Below are positions 1 through 8,151 of a stretch of DNA of 64,000 nucleotides, in pieces. Origin of the DNA: Bacteroidales bacterium UBA3754. GTDB taxonomy: Bacteria; Bacteroidota; Bacteroidia; Bacteroidales; UBA1715. The notes under the pieces were generated by a model. That model was given only the letters and a program-made list of their open reading frames with translations. It searched no databases and was not told where the DNA came from. The stretch is from NCBI GenBank assembly GCA_002371705.1, contig DFGI01000070.1, positions 1 through 64,000 on the forward strand. The letters are read 5' to 3'. How positions within the stretch are numbered: position 1 is the stretch's first letter; each line of letters starts with the position of its first letter. Both the position numbers and the translations under genes were made by a program.

Positions 1-124
1 CGTCCTAGGTGAAAAATGAAGACGAAAGTTTAGAAACACGTGGACAGAAGCCATTTAATTGGAGTGATTCTTGACTACGGTGTGAGAATCAGAGAAATGG
101 AAATAACAAAATTATTTCCATTTT
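1..124 (+). terminator. Left edge without a gene; rightward intrinsic terminator at 95-128
   Basis: No gene can be assigned to the first 124 bases; all three forward frames meet a stop within the first 20 bases. Two inverted repeats are visible: GATTCT (66-71) with AGAATC (85-90), and a perfect stem of about 12 bp (95-106 with 112-123) with a CAAAA loop, followed by a long T-rich run. The second is a typical Rho-independent terminator reading rightwards, so a plus-strand gene or structured RNA probably ends just outside the window. It also faces the 3' end of the minus-strand gene at 125-808. Confidence 0.55.
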
Positions 125-808
125 TTATTTTTTGCACCACCATAAATTATAGAACACATCGCTGAATTTCTTAGATAATGCCATATCTCGTGTAACAACA
201 ATCAATCTTGACTTTTTGAATAGATATATGCTGTGTAATCCGACTTTTTGTATAAAAACATTGGTGATCTCTGCCGAAAGTATGTTGATTTGTGGGTTCC
301 CTATGAAGTTTATTGCAATTCTGTCCGCTTGTTTTGCTCCATCGCTTAATCGCATGGTTAACGCGCTACCACCAGTGGAAGTTTTCCCTTCTACATAATA
401 CAAACAATTTCGTCTGCGGATAATAAAATCTGCACTTTTGGTTGCCTTGGGATTTGAAAGGAGAAAGACATCGTAGCCGTTTGTCACAAATTTTTGTGCC
501 ATTTGCAGATTATTAGGAGTTTCGCCTGTTTTTAATATTTCGTCGTATTGGTTTGTGTATAAGGTGTAAATCTTGTTTTCTGCCGTAGAAAATCGTTGTA
601 ACTCGGTAAATTCTGGTTGTGCCACAATCCATTTCAAAACTTCAACTTTTTCGTGGTTAGTGGTAAACGAATAATAATCTTTCAAGGCGTTGGTAATCGT
701 AGTGCCTTGATAAGCAATAGGTTTCTCATACTCGGCAGCGAGTTCGCACACGAGTATAATAACATTTTCCGTACGCTCTGGGTACGGTGTTGGTTCTTTC
801 TCAATCAT
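125..808 (-). CDS. Putative PD-(D/E)XK-type nuclease, CdiA C-terminal-like
   Basis: This is a 227-residue protein. The C-terminal half has the layout of the CdiA-CT/tRNase-like PD-(D/E)XK nuclease group: an aspartate in SADFII (D127), a strand, then VEGK (E140, K142), then a helix with KQAD (159-162). These would be the metal-binding and catalytic residues. The N-terminal half (about 1-100) is not recognised and may be a carrier or immunity-like region. I chose the start at 808 rather than an upstream in-frame start at 901 because a perfect -7 promoter motif lies at 816-823 and a dispersed repeat at 830-861. It is a lone gene with no secretion, immunity or mobility gene beside it. The family call is by motif only, so a degenerate or non-nuclease relative is possible. 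Confidence 0.5.
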   Translation of the reverse strand: MIEKEPTPYPERTENVIILVCELAAEYEKPIAYQGTTITNALKDYYSFTTNHEKVEVLKWIVAQPEFTELQRFSTAENKIYTLYTNQYDEILKTGETPNNLQMAQKFVTNGYDVFLLSNPKATKSADFIIRRRNCLYYVEGKTSTGGSALTMRLSDGAKQADRIAINFIGNPQINILSAEITNVFIQKVGLHSIYLFKKSRLIVVTRDMALSKKFSDVFYNLWWCKK

Positions 809-815
809 GATGCGG

Positions 816-823
816 CAAAGATA
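816..823 (-). promoter_or_regulatory. -7 promoter element (TATCTTTG) of the nuclease-like gene
   Basis: Read on the minus strand this is TATCTTTG, an exact match to the Bacteroidota -7 consensus TAnnTTTG, 8 bases before the ATG at 808. It fixes the gene start and implies a very short leader. Confidence 0.55.
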
Positions 824-829
824 GGAAAT

Positions 830-861
830 AATGCACAATTCACAATGCATATTGCACAATG
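830..861. repeat. Dispersed short repeat, copy 1
   Basis: This is a roughly 32-bp segment built from CACAATTCACAATGCAT. It differs by one base from the copy at 37802-37832, and further copies lie at 38469-38530, 39864-39896 and 40051-40082. It sits just upstream of the promoter of the nuclease-like gene. Confidence 0.75.
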
Positions 862-947
862 GAAGGATAGAGGCACGTAACAAAAGTGCTACACTTTTCA
901 ATGCGAATCTGGTACAGTTTTGAATGAGAATATAAGTAATATGACTA

Positions 948-1688
948 TTATTCGAAGTTTTTTGGCATTACAGTAAATGCCGATTTCCCGTTTTCGCAAA
1001 TTGCATGCATAATGGATTGTTTTCCCATAATTCCTTTTGTGTATAAGTTGAAATCAATGGTATTAGGGTTCACAAACCATGCATCAACATTCATTCTGAT
1101 TACGTTTATGTTGTGTGTTTCGGTTGGGCACGGAAGTGTCAGGGTGAAATCATTGTCAATTACGGCGCCCATTTCCATACTTCGTCCTAAATGGCAGTTG
1201 AATAAGCCCACGGTATCGTGGTTGTTGATATATTTTATGTTTAGTTTCAGGTAGTGGTAGCCTCCGCCCATGCTTTCGGGCCAATACATTTGCGCCCATT
1301 CTGGATTTGTGAATCTATAAGGAATGTTTTGTTCCGCAGGCAATCCTACAGTGAATCGTATGGAGTCTATTTTGTTTTTTTTCTTGGGAATTGTGGTCGA
1401 TACCATAGGAATTGTTTTTTCCGCATCGATGTATGTGATGGTCGAATCGCAGATCCATTTCCCGTTTACCCGATAGGAAATGTTGCTTATAAAGTATTGA
1501 ATCTGATTGATTTGATATGTCGTTCCTTGGGTATTTTTGTATATGAACGTATTGTGGGCAACAGGTTTTCCGTTGCAGTAATGCTCAAAGGTGGTGTAAA
1601 TAGTTGTTTGTGCAAATGCGGAGATTTGCACAAACAAAGCTATTATAGACAGAAAAAAATTAGAATGGTAATCCGTCGCTTTCGTCAT
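948..1688 (-). CDS. MbnP-like secreted protein
   Basis: This is a 246-residue protein with an N-terminal hydrophobic stretch (about residues 11-26) ending in a likely cleavage site before QTT. The body resembles the MbnP family, secreted beta-rich proteins of which some bind copper. Family-like segments include the early F-x-H pattern with an NG-rich turn, the strand pattern around YQINQIQYFISN, and GGGYHYLKL near the middle. MbnP genes often neighbour a di-haem peroxidase (MbnH), and none is present here, so metal binding is not supported by context. The start overlaps the end of the upstream double-DUF3127 gene by 29 bases, consistent with cotranscription. The exact ligand is unknown. Confidence 0.55.
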   Translation of the reverse strand: MTKATDYHSNFFLSIIALFVQISAFAQTTIYTTFEHYCNGKPVAHNTFIYKNTQGTTYQINQIQYFISNISYRVNGKWICDSTITYIDAEKTIPMVSTTIPKKKNKIDSIRFTVGLPAEQNIPYRFTNPEWAQMYWPESMGGGYHYLKLNIKYINNHDTVGLFNCHLGRSMEMGAVIDNDFTLTLPCPTETHNINVIRMNVDAWFVNPNTIDFNLYTKGIMGKQSIMHAICENGKSAFTVMPKNFE

Positions 1689-2361
1689 TACTTTTCAGTT
1701 GATCGGGAGTGATAGGGTCGGGGGCAACCATTGGCGCGCCCGTTGCTGTGTTGTTGCTTGCAACGCCGTATGCAGAATTACCGGCTGGTGTGCCCATTTG
1801 CACAATCCCTTCTGTTACACGAAATGCCTGCACGCTCGAAAACCAGCCACCATTCGAACCTTGACGGCTTTCTAAATCAACGTTTACAGTCACTTCTTTG
1901 CCTTCAACCAAAGCTGATTTGTTGGTCTTGTCACCCCAAACGCTGAAATAGATTTTCTTTGGATACGTTTCAACTGTCTCTATTACAAAGTCTTGGCGTT
2001 TCCATTCACGGCCAGTCGATGCGTTTTTACCGCCAATTTCTTGAAAAACATTTGTTACTCGACCTTGAATGGTATTGTTTGGTTGAAGAGGTTGACCGTC
2101 GTCAACTCTCCATGCTCTGAAGTCGGTGAACCATTTTCCGTTGTATTCTCGGCTTTCAATATTGATATAAACCATCACAACGCTACCTACGGCAAAACGT
2201 GACATATCAACTTTGTCGTTTGACACGGTGAAACATAATTTCCGTGGATATTGTGCGAATGTTTCAATTATAAAATTCTGACGTTTCCATTGTCCGTTTG
2301 CGCTCGTACCTGTTTGTGGCTCACAGATTTCGATTAGTTTTCCATTAATAGTATTTTCCAT
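1660..2361 (-). CDS. Tandem DUF3127 protein with SSB-like acidic tail
   Basis: This is a 233-residue protein with two copies of the DUF3127 (OB-fold-like) domain, at about residues 1-90 and 95-175. The copies share the pattern WKRQ-F-IET-YP-K, then a DK motif, then a V-V-ESR strand. A linker of about 50 residues rich in N, T, P and A follows, and the protein ends in DESDGLPF. That arrangement (OB folds, flexible linker, acidic tip ending in a hydrophobic Pro-Phe) copies single-stranded DNA-binding proteins, whose tip recruits repair and replication partners. DUF3127 is common in Bacteroidota, usually as one domain. A DNA- or RNA-binding role is inferred from architecture. It has its own -7 element at 2378-2385. 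Confidence 0.8.
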   Translation of the reverse strand: MENTINGKLIEICEPQTGTSANGQWKRQNFIIETFAQYPRKLCFTVSNDKVDMSRFAVGSVVMVYINIESREYNGKWFTDFRAWRVDDGQPLQPNNTIQGRVTNVFQEIGGKNASTGREWKRQDFVIETVETYPKKIYFSVWGDKTNKSALVEGKEVTVNVDLESRQGSNGGWFSSVQAFRVTEGIVQMGTPAGNSAYGVASNNTATGAPMVAPDPITPDQLKSNDESDGLPF

Positions 2362-2377
2362 ATTTTATTATTTTGTC

Positions 2378-2385
2378 CAAATGTA
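2378..2385 (-). promoter_or_regulatory. -7 promoter element (TACATTTG) of the double-DUF3127 gene
   Basis: This is an exact TAnnTTTG match on the minus strand, 16 bases upstream of the ATG at 2361. No convincing -33 TTTG was found at standard spacing. Confidence 0.5.
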
Positions 2386-2467
2386 AGATTTATATCAATA
2401 ATTGTACGTTATTTTCGGAACTGAAAATAAAATAGTTATCAACAATGAGAGATAAAAGTCCAGTTTG

Positions 2468-2590
2468 TTATTTTTTGTTGGCTTTTGTTTGTGCCGACTT
2501 TGAAATCAATCCCAATTTTTTCTTCCGCTCGTAGTCGGCTTTTTTCTTGAGATATTCCTCGTACTTTTTCTCTAAATAATTGTCTGCCAT
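2468..2590 (-). CDS. Small Lys-rich protein (40 residues), conserved-type hypothetical
   Basis: A short open frame reads MADNYLEKKYEEYL and ends ANKK followed by TAA. It is 40 residues long, very basic, rich in K, E and Y, and probably a single helix. It starts 3 bases after the stop of the M42 peptidase gene, in the same direction, as expected for the last gene of a clpX-M42-small-protein operon. Similar tiny basic proteins starting MADNYLEKK occur in Bacteroidales genomes (from memory). No function is known. The high charge suggests nucleic-acid or ribosome contact, but this is inference. Confidence 0.6.
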   Translation of the reverse strand: MADNYLEKKYEEYLKKKADYERKKKLGLISKSAQTKANKK

Positions 2591-2593
2591 TTG

Positions 2594-3625
2594 TTATTGA
2601 GCGTCAATTGATTGTGTTATGCACGTCAACAATTGTATGCTGTTTTCCACATCGTCTTTATGAACCGACTCAATCACTTGGTGGAGATGTCGTGTTGGAA
2701 TGGAAACCGCCCCAGCGATAGCGCCTCCGGCAACCATTTTCTGCAACATGCTTGTGTCGGTTCCGCCGCCTTGCATAATCTCGGCTTGGAACGGAATCGA
2801 ATTCTTTTTTGCCACAGATTTCATAAATGCAACAAATCCTGCGTGGCAGATAACCGACGAATCCATAATTTTTATGCCAGGTCCTTCGCCAAGTTTTGTG
2901 ATTTGTTCCTGCGGTGTGCTTCCCGGAACATCGTAGGCGATGGTCGTGTCAAGTGCGATGGCATAATCTGGCTGGATGTTGAGGGCGGCAACTTGCGCAC
3001 CGCGAAGTCCAACTTCTTCCTGCACGGTAAATGTGAAATATGTGTTGAAAGGTAACTGCTTGCCTTTCAGTTTTTTTATCGTTTCAATTAAGATATACAC
3101 GGCAATTCGGTTGTCGAGCGATTTACCGTTGACACACGATCCCATTTCAATACATTCACGTTCGCGTGAGATTGGCGTGCCGATTTCTATGATTTTTTCC
3201 ACTTCTTTTTTCGTCATTCCCAAGTCAATGAAGAAATCTTTCACGGTAACTTTTTTGTCGCGTTCTTCGGGAGTCATCACGTGGATAGGTTTTGCGCCCA
3301 TCACGCCAATCACATCTTTTTTGCCATGCACAATCACACGTTGCGCTGTCAGTGTTTTTGGGTCGAAGCCGCCCAATGTGGCGAATTTCAGAAATCCGTT
3401 GTCGTCAATGTGTGTCACAATAAATCCGATTTCGTCCATATGTGCGGCTATCATCAGTTTTTTGTCGCTTTTGCCTTTACGGAACGCAACAAGATTTCCC
3501 ATATTGTCGGTTGTGACAGAGTCAACATCTTTGGCGATTTCTTTAGAAATCATCTCACGTATTCTTGATTCAAATCCCGAAGGACCAGCTACTTCGCTTA
3601 ATGCTTTTAATAATTTGAAATTCAT
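2594..3625 (-). CDS. M42 family metallopeptidase (glutamyl aminopeptidase-like)
   Basis: This is a 343-residue cytosolic di-metal aminopeptidase of the M42 (TET-like) family, which trims N-terminal residues from peptides as large oligomers. Visible motifs are AAHMDEIGF (metal His and catalytic Asp), the metal-binding Asp in SLDNRIAVY, TVQEEVGLRGA (catalytic and metal-binding glutamates), ALDTTIAYD, and a C-terminal PTRHLHQVIE with the last metal His. Length is typical. An alternative start at 3637 would add four residues and overlap clpX by 8 bases; the chosen ATG begins 4 bases after the clpX stop. The clpX-M42 arrangement suggests coupled proteolysis, with ClpXP products degraded further, but that is inferred from position. 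Confidence 0.9.
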   Translation of the reverse strand: MNFKLLKALSEVAGPSGFESRIREMISKEIAKDVDSVTTDNMGNLVAFRKGKSDKKLMIAAHMDEIGFIVTHIDDNGFLKFATLGGFDPKTLTAQRVIVHGKKDVIGVMGAKPIHVMTPEERDKKVTVKDFFIDLGMTKKEVEKIIEIGTPISRERECIEMGSCVNGKSLDNRIAVYILIETIKKLKGKQLPFNTYFTFTVQEEVGLRGAQVAALNIQPDYAIALDTTIAYDVPGSTPQEQITKLGEGPGIKIMDSSVICHAGFVAFMKSVAKKNSIPFQAEIMQGGGTDTSMLQKMVAGGAIAGAVSIPTRHLHQVIESVHKDDVENSIQLLTCITQSIDAQ

Positions 3626-3629
3626 TGTG

Positions 3630-4850
3630 TTATGCATTTAAAATATGATTCAGTTCTGTCTTGGCGAAATGTTTTTCCGCCAATTTTTTATCAATAACGA
3701 GTTTTTTTACATTTTTCGATGGGTATTCAAACATCACATCGAGCATAATTGCCTCACATATAGAGCGTAAGCCTCGTGCGCCAAGTTTGTATTCTATTGC
3801 CTTGTCAACAATAAAATCGTAGGTGTCCTCGGTGAACGACAATTCGATGCCGTCGATGCGGAACAATTCAATGTATTGTTTTACCAGCGCATTTTTCGGT
3901 TCGGTTAAAATGCTGCGTAATGCATTTCTATCCAGTGGATTAAGGTGTGTCAGTACCGGCAATCGTCCGATGATTTCTGGAATTAGTCCGAACGAGCGTA
4001 GGTCTTGTGGCGCAATGTATTGTAAGAAATTATTTTTGTCTATGTTTTTGTTCTTCTCTTTCACGCCATAGCCCACGGTGTGTGTGTTCAAACGGCGGGC
4101 TATTATTTTCTGAATGCCTTCGAATGCCCCGCCGCAGATAAACAAAATATTTTTTGTGTTGACAGCAATCATTTTTTGCTCCGGATGTTTGCGGCCGCCT
4201 TGTGGTGGCACGTTTACAACCGAACCTTCCAATAGTTTCAGCAAGCCTTGTTGCACGCCTTCGCCCGACACGTCACGGGTTATGGATGGATTGTCGCCTT
4301 TGCGGGCAATTTTGTCGATTTCATCAATGAAAACAATTCCTTGCTCGGCACGTTCCACGTTGTAATCGGTTGCTTGCAACAGTCTAACCAACAGACTTTC
4401 AATGTCTTCGCCTACATAACCAGCTTCGGTCAGCACCGTTGCGTCAACAATGGCAAATGGGACATCCAAAAATTTTGCAATGGTTTTTGCCAGCAACGTT
4501 TTTCCCGTTCCTGTTTCCCCAACTAAAATAATGTTCGATTTTTCTATTTCTACATCATTGTTAGTTTCGCAGGAAATACGTTTGTAGTGGTTGTAAACAG
4601 CGACAGCCAACGATTTTTTTGCTTCGTCCTGACCGATAACGTATTCGTCCAGATGTTTCTTTATATCTATTGGTTTTAATTTCGTAAAATCCTTAATAGC
4701 GTTTTTCTTCTTTGGGGAAGGCGTTATTTCGCTTAAAACCTTGCTTGCTTGTTCCACGCAATCGCTACAAATAAATCCAGCCATTCCATTCAGTAGAATT
4801 GGCACTTGGTCCTCATCGCGACCACAGAATGAGCATCTGTTCTTTTTCAT
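3630..4850 (-). CDS. clpX: ATP-dependent Clp protease ATP-binding subunit ClpX
   Basis: This 406-residue AAA+ unfoldase feeds substrates to ClpP. It has an N-terminal C4 zinc-binding domain (CSFC near residue 6, CSDC near 28), Walker A GETGTGKT, the pore-1 loop in EAGYVGED, Walker B IVFIDEID, and the sensor segment [13 protein letters not shown]. The loop that docks ClpP, usually I/L-G-F/L, appears here as VGYG. Length is normal. No clpP or tig lies beside it in this window, unlike many bacteria where tig-clpP-clpX are linked. A -7 element lies at 4870-4877, so clpX is probably the first gene of an operon with the M42 peptidase and the small basic protein. Confidence 0.97.
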   Translation of the reverse strand: MKKNRCSFCGRDEDQVPILLNGMAGFICSDCVEQASKVLSEITPSPKKKNAIKDFTKLKPIDIKKHLDEYVIGQDEAKKSLAVAVYNHYKRISCETNNDVEIEKSNIILVGETGTGKTLLAKTIAKFLDVPFAIVDATVLTEAGYVGEDIESLLVRLLQATDYNVERAEQGIVFIDEIDKIARKGDNPSITRDVSGEGVQQGLLKLLEGSVVNVPPQGGRKHPEQKMIAVNTKNILFICGGAFEGIQKIIARRLNTHTVGYGVKEKNKNIDKNNFLQYIAPQDLRSFGLIPEIIGRLPVLTHLNPLDRNALRSILTEPKNALVKQYIELFRIDGIELSFTEDTYDFIVDKAIEYKLGARGLRSICEAIMLDVMFEYPSKNVKKLVIDKKLAEKHFAKTELNHILNA

Positions 4851-4869
4851 ATACTACAATTTATGTGTG

Positions 4870-4877
4870 CAAATATA
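4870..4877 (-). promoter_or_regulatory. -7 promoter element (TATATTTG) of clpX
   Basis: This is an exact TAnnTTTG match on the minus strand, 19 bases before the clpX ATG. Confidence 0.6.
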
Positions 4878-4898
4878 CGGTTTCTCTTGGTAAAAACC

Positions 4899-5441
4899 TT
4901 ATTTTATTACGTGTTGGCAATCTTTAACCATAACCAAATAGTGTAAAATTGCCAAAGTAGGGATTTTTTTCTGGTCGCCCATAAGTCCGTGGGCAAGATG
5001 TGGGGGCATAAGCATTTCTGCCGTGTCGCCTTTGTGCATGAGCAGAAGCATTTCTTCCAAACCTGATTCCACGCCGCCTTGTCCAACCTTGAACTTTTTC
5101 AGACCTGTGGAATCAGACGAATAGCAGAATTTTCCGTTCAACAAATGGATGCTGTATGCTATTTCCACCATATCGTCAGTACGTATGGCGGTGGTATCGC
5201 CGCTTGGTTTGAGGCTATACCATAGTCCACTGCCTGTTTTTTGCATCGTAAGCCCGTGGTCCTCAATGTATTGCTTGATGGTGTCTTGTTTTAATTTTAC
5301 AATTTCACGGTTTACTTCAATGTTGCGTTCCTCAAATTTGCGAATATCTTCAGCTGTGATTACTTTTTTTTGTTTTGAGTTGCAACAGACTAATCCACAG
5401 ATACTTACGAATACGAGCGCGAGCGTGATGAATCGTTTCAT
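4899..5441 (-). CDS. FKBP-type peptidyl-prolyl isomerase, lipoprotein
   Basis: This 180-residue protein has a lipoprotein signal (MKRFITLALVF to the lipobox Cys in GLVCCNS), so it should be anchored in the envelope facing the periplasm. A helical segment (about 25-60) precedes an FKBP domain (about 85-178), with GQGGVESGLEEML and MPPHLAHG as the core elements around the active site. It would speed proline isomerisation during folding of exported proteins. The start overlaps the stop of the upstream small lipoprotein by 4 bases, so translation is probably coupled. It is one of three FKBP genes within 5 kb. Confidence 0.85.
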   Translation of the reverse strand: MKRFITLALVFVSICGLVCCNSKQKKVITAEDIRKFEERNIEVNREIVKLKQDTIKQYIEDHGLTMQKTGSGLWYSLKPSGDTTAIRTDDMVEIAYSIHLLNGKFCYSSDSTGLKKFKVGQGGVESGLEEMLLLMHKGDTAEMLMPPHLAHGLMGDQKKIPTLAILHYLVMVKDCQHVIK

Positions 5442-5794
5442 TTTATGTAGATTTTTTTCGTTTGTGTGGCAACCATTTCATGTTCGTCGGTTGCTTGTAT
5501 GAGAATGTTTTGTGTGTTGATTCGTCCTGTAAAGTCAATCTCCCATGTGATTGAAATAGAGTCTGTTGGTGAAAATATTGAATCGCGGAATGATGTTTGG
5601 TTGATGAACAACTGCGCATGTTTCACCTTGTACGAATTTCCGATTGCGGTGATTGTAAACGTCAAACTTTTCTGTTGCGACATTGTGTCGGCAAGTTCGC
5701 TGTCGTTCGCAAAATATACGTATGGACCGTCTTTTATTTCTTTAGAGCAAGAAAAAAAGAGCACCACGCTTAGTATGAAAATAATTCGTTTCAT
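5438..5794 (-). CDS. Small lipoprotein of unknown function
   Basis: This 118-residue protein has a lipoprotein signal peptide: MKRIIFILSVVLFFS then the lipobox cysteine in SCSKE. The rest is predicted beta-rich (alternating hydrophobic strands such as ITWEIDF and NILIQATDE), resembling a single immunoglobulin-like domain. The start at 5794 overlaps the rfbD stop as ATGA; an upstream in-frame ATG at 5815 would put a polar stretch ahead of the signal peptide and is less likely. It is sandwiched between rfbD and an FKBP lipoprotein gene with 4-base overlaps on both sides, so it belongs to the rfb transcript. The family is not recognised. Confidence 0.75.
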   Translation of the reverse strand: MKRIIFILSVVLFFSCSKEIKDGPYVYFANDSELADTMSQQKSLTFTITAIGNSYKVKHAQLFINQTSFRDSIFSPTDSISITWEIDFTGRINTQNILIQATDEHEMVATQTKKIYIK

Positions 5795-6660
5795 TTCAAT
5801 ACATTCTGTAAGCATACGCCAAGACTATCTTTCCAATACGGAATGTCGATAGAGTAGGTGGTTTTTATTTTTTGTTTGTTCAGCACGCTGTAAAACGGGC
5901 GTTTGGCTGGAGTTGGAAAATCCTTTGATTCAATGGGCTTTACGTTGCACGAAATTCTTGATTGAGAAAGAATTTCCTTTGTGAAATCGTACCAGCTACA
6001 AACGCCTTCGTTGGTGTAGTGGTATATTCCAGCCACAAATTTTTCTTGTTTTGATTCAATGTTCTGTATAATTGTGCAGATTGCCTGCGCAAGGTCGCCG
6101 GCGTAGGTTGGGGTGCCAACTTGGTCAAATACGACGGAAATCTCGTCTTTTTCTGTTCCCAGGCGCATCATTGTTTTCACAAAATTATTTCCAAATTCCG
6201 AATATAACCATGCGGTACGGATAATTATTGTATTTGGATTAGCCTTGAGCGCACGTTGTTCGCCTTCCAATTTGGTGCGTCCGTATGCCGATTGTGGACA
6301 AACGGCATCGTCTTCGTTGTAAGGGTGGCAATTCGTGCCGTCAAAAACGTAGTCGGTGGAAATGTGGATAAACCTGCAATTGTGTTTTGCACTGACCTGT
6401 GCCAAATTTTCTGGTGCTATCGCATTGATTTTCAGTGCGATGTCTTCTTCCGATTCCGCTTTGTTCACATTCGTGTAGGCGGCACAATTTATAATATAGT
6501 CAAATGGTTGCTTGTTGAACAACGCTTCGATATCTGCAATGTGGGTGATGTCCAATTCCGCCACATCGGTAAACGTGAACGAAAACGGAAGATTTGGAGC
6601 TACTTTTCGTAGTTCGTTTCCTAATTGTCCGTTGCCGCCTGTGACAAGAATTTTCGTCAT
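5791..6660 (-). CDS. rfbD: dTDP-4-dehydrorhamnose reductase
   Basis: This 289-residue NAD(P)H-dependent reductase catalyses the last step of dTDP-L-rhamnose synthesis. It is an extended SDR: the nucleotide-binding GGNGQLGNEL is at the N terminus, and the Y-x3-K catalytic pair is in SAYGRTKLEGE, followed by a substrate-binding C-terminal part (YHYTNEGVCSWYDF, FPTPAKRPFYSVL) typical of RmlD. It lies 2 bases after rfbC. Together with rfbA and rfbC it makes activated rhamnose for surface polysaccharide. The dehydratase gene rfbB is not in the window. Confidence 0.95.
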   Translation of the reverse strand: MTKILVTGGNGQLGNELRKVAPNLPFSFTFTDVAELDITHIADIEALFNKQPFDYIINCAAYTNVNKAESEEDIALKINAIAPENLAQVSAKHNCRFIHISTDYVFDGTNCHPYNEDDAVCPQSAYGRTKLEGEQRALKANPNTIIIRTAWLYSEFGNNFVKTMMRLGTEKDEISVVFDQVGTPTYAGDLAQAICTIIQNIESKQEKFVAGIYHYTNEGVCSWYDFTKEILSQSRISCNVKPIESKDFPTPAKRPFYSVLNKQKIKTTYSIDIPYWKDSLGVCLQNVLK

Positions 6661-6662
6661 AA

Positions 6663-7217
6663 TTACATTGTAAACGGAGTTTGAAATTCAGAAAAAGTGG
6701 GGTGGTTCAAATCTTTTTCGGATATAATTGCTTCGTCCAAAGGAATTCCCCAATTTATGTCTAAATCACTGTCGTTGAATATAATACCGCCTTCGCTTTC
6801 AGGGTGGTAGTAGTCGGTGCATTTATATTGCACAACTGCGGTTTCGCTTAGTACAGAAAAACCATGGGCAAAACCAGCAGGAATAAGCAATTGTTTAAAA
6901 TTTGTGTCGCTCAATTCCAAAGCAACATGTTGTCCGTAGGTTGGTGAGCCTTTGCGTATGTCAACGGCAACATCAATGATTTTTCCTTGAATCACGCGCA
7001 GCAATTTTGTTTGTGCGTAGGGTGGTTTTTGGAAATGAAGTCCGCGAATCACGCCGTACGACGATTGGGATTGGTTGTCTTGCACAAATGTGTAGTCGAT
7101 GCCATATTTCCCAAGCGAAAGTTTGTTGTAACTTTCATAAAAATATCCCCGTTGGTCTTTGAAAACCTTTGGCTCGATAATGAAAACCCCGTTAATATTC
7201 GTTTTTGTAACGTTCAT
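6663..7217 (-). CDS. rfbC: dTDP-4-dehydrorhamnose 3,5-epimerase
   Basis: This 184-residue cupin-fold epimerase (RmlC) converts dTDP-4-keto-6-deoxyglucose to its L-lyxo epimer. Recognisable segments are the N-terminal PKVFKDQRGYFYESYN, FVQDNQSQS, the catalytic GVIRGLHFQ with its His, DVAVDIRKGSPTYG, and IPAGFAHGFSVLSE. Size is typical. The start codon overlaps the rfbA stop by one base and the end is 2 bases before rfbD, so the three genes form one transcription unit. Confidence 0.96.
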   Translation of the reverse strand: MNVTKTNINGVFIIEPKVFKDQRGYFYESYNKLSLGKYGIDYTFVQDNQSQSSYGVIRGLHFQKPPYAQTKLLRVIQGKIIDVAVDIRKGSPTYGQHVALELSDTNFKQLLIPAGFAHGFSVLSETAVVQYKCTDYYHPESEGGIIFNDSDLDINWGIPLDEAIISEKDLNHPTFSEFQTPFTM

Positions 7218-8095
7218 TAGTCCAAGATTTTATGGTTGGCAATTTTTATCAAATATTGACCGTATTCATTCTTTTTCAACGGTTCCGCAAGTTGTAGCAG
7301 TTGTTCCTTCGTGATATATTTTTTGAAGAATGCGATTTCTTCCAAGCAAGCAACCATAAGGCCTTGACGTTTTTCTATAGCGGCAACGTAGTTCGACGCT
7401 TCGAGCAGGCTGTCGTGCGTTCCTGTGTCAAGCCATGCGATACCACGCCCAAGAAGTTGCACTTCCAATGTGTCTTCGGCAAGGTAAAGTTTGTTTAAGT
7501 CGGTGATTTCCAACTCACCACGTTTCGATGGTTTCAACGTTTTGGCTTTTTCAACCACCGTATTGTCGTAGAAATAGAGTCCCGTCACCGCGTAATTTGA
7601 TTTTGCTTCCGTTGGTTTTTCCTCCAAGGAAATAGCTATTCTGTTTGCGTCGAATTCCACAACCCCGTATCGTTCAGGGTCGTTCACATAATAGCCGAAC
7701 ACAGTGGCGCCGGAATTTTTTTTCTCACAATTTGCAAGTTGTTTTCCAAAATCGTGTCCGAAGAAAATGTTGTCACCCAACACAAGGCAGCAGGAATCGC
7801 CACCAATAAATTCCTCGCCAATCAGAAATGCCTGTGCAAGTCCGTCGGGTGATGGCTGTATGGCATATTGCAGATGTATTCCCCATTGGCTTCCGTTGCC
7901 CAAAAGACGCTTGAACATTGATTGGTCTTCGGGTGTTGTGATGATAAGGATTTCACGGATGTTAGCAAGCATCAAAACCGACAATGGATAGTAAATCATC
8001 GGTTTGTTGTAGATGGGAATCAATTGTTTTGAAATGCTTTTGGTGATGGGATACAATCGTGTTCCTGAACCGCCAGCGAGAATGATACCTTTCAT
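7217..8095 (-). CDS. rfbA: Glucose-1-phosphate thymidylyltransferase
   Basis: This 292-residue nucleotidyltransferase makes dTDP-glucose from dTTP and glucose-1-phosphate, the first step of the dTDP-rhamnose pathway. The N-terminal [16 protein letters not shown] is the nucleotide-binding signature; [26 protein letters not shown] and [19 protein letters not shown] are further RmlA hallmarks. An in-frame ATG six bases upstream (8101) is possible, but the family begins MKG. A 13-bp hairpin at 8111-8142 separates it from the upstream FKBP genes. Without rfbB nearby, the dehydratase must be encoded elsewhere. Confidence 0.96.
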   Translation of the reverse strand: MKGIILAGGSGTRLYPITKSISKQLIPIYNKPMIYYPLSVLMLANIREILIITTPEDQSMFKRLLGNGSQWGIHLQYAIQPSPDGLAQAFLIGEEFIGGDSCCLVLGDNIFFGHDFGKQLANCEKKNSGATVFGYYVNDPERYGVVEFDANRIAISLEEKPTEAKSNYAVTGLYFYDNTVVEKAKTLKPSKRGELEITDLNKLYLAEDTLEVQLLGRGIAWLDTGTHDSLLEASNYVAAIEKRQGLMVACLEEIAFFKKYITKEQLLQLAEPLKKNEYGQYLIKIANHKILD

Positions 8096-8110
8096 TGCCA
8101 TGAAATTATA

Positions 8111-8142
8111 AAACGTTCGTATGCAGCCACATACGAACGTTT
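8111..8142 (-). terminator. Intrinsic terminator between the FKBP pair and rfbA
   Basis: A perfect 13-bp inverted repeat (8111-8123 with 8130-8142), with a six-base loop, lies 9 bases downstream of the stop of the FKBP gene at 8152. On the minus strand the stem ends in TTT and is followed by TATAATTT. It would end the FKBP transcript before the rfb genes or attenuate read-through. Confidence 0.6.
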
Positions 8143-8151
8143 TTGAGGTTA

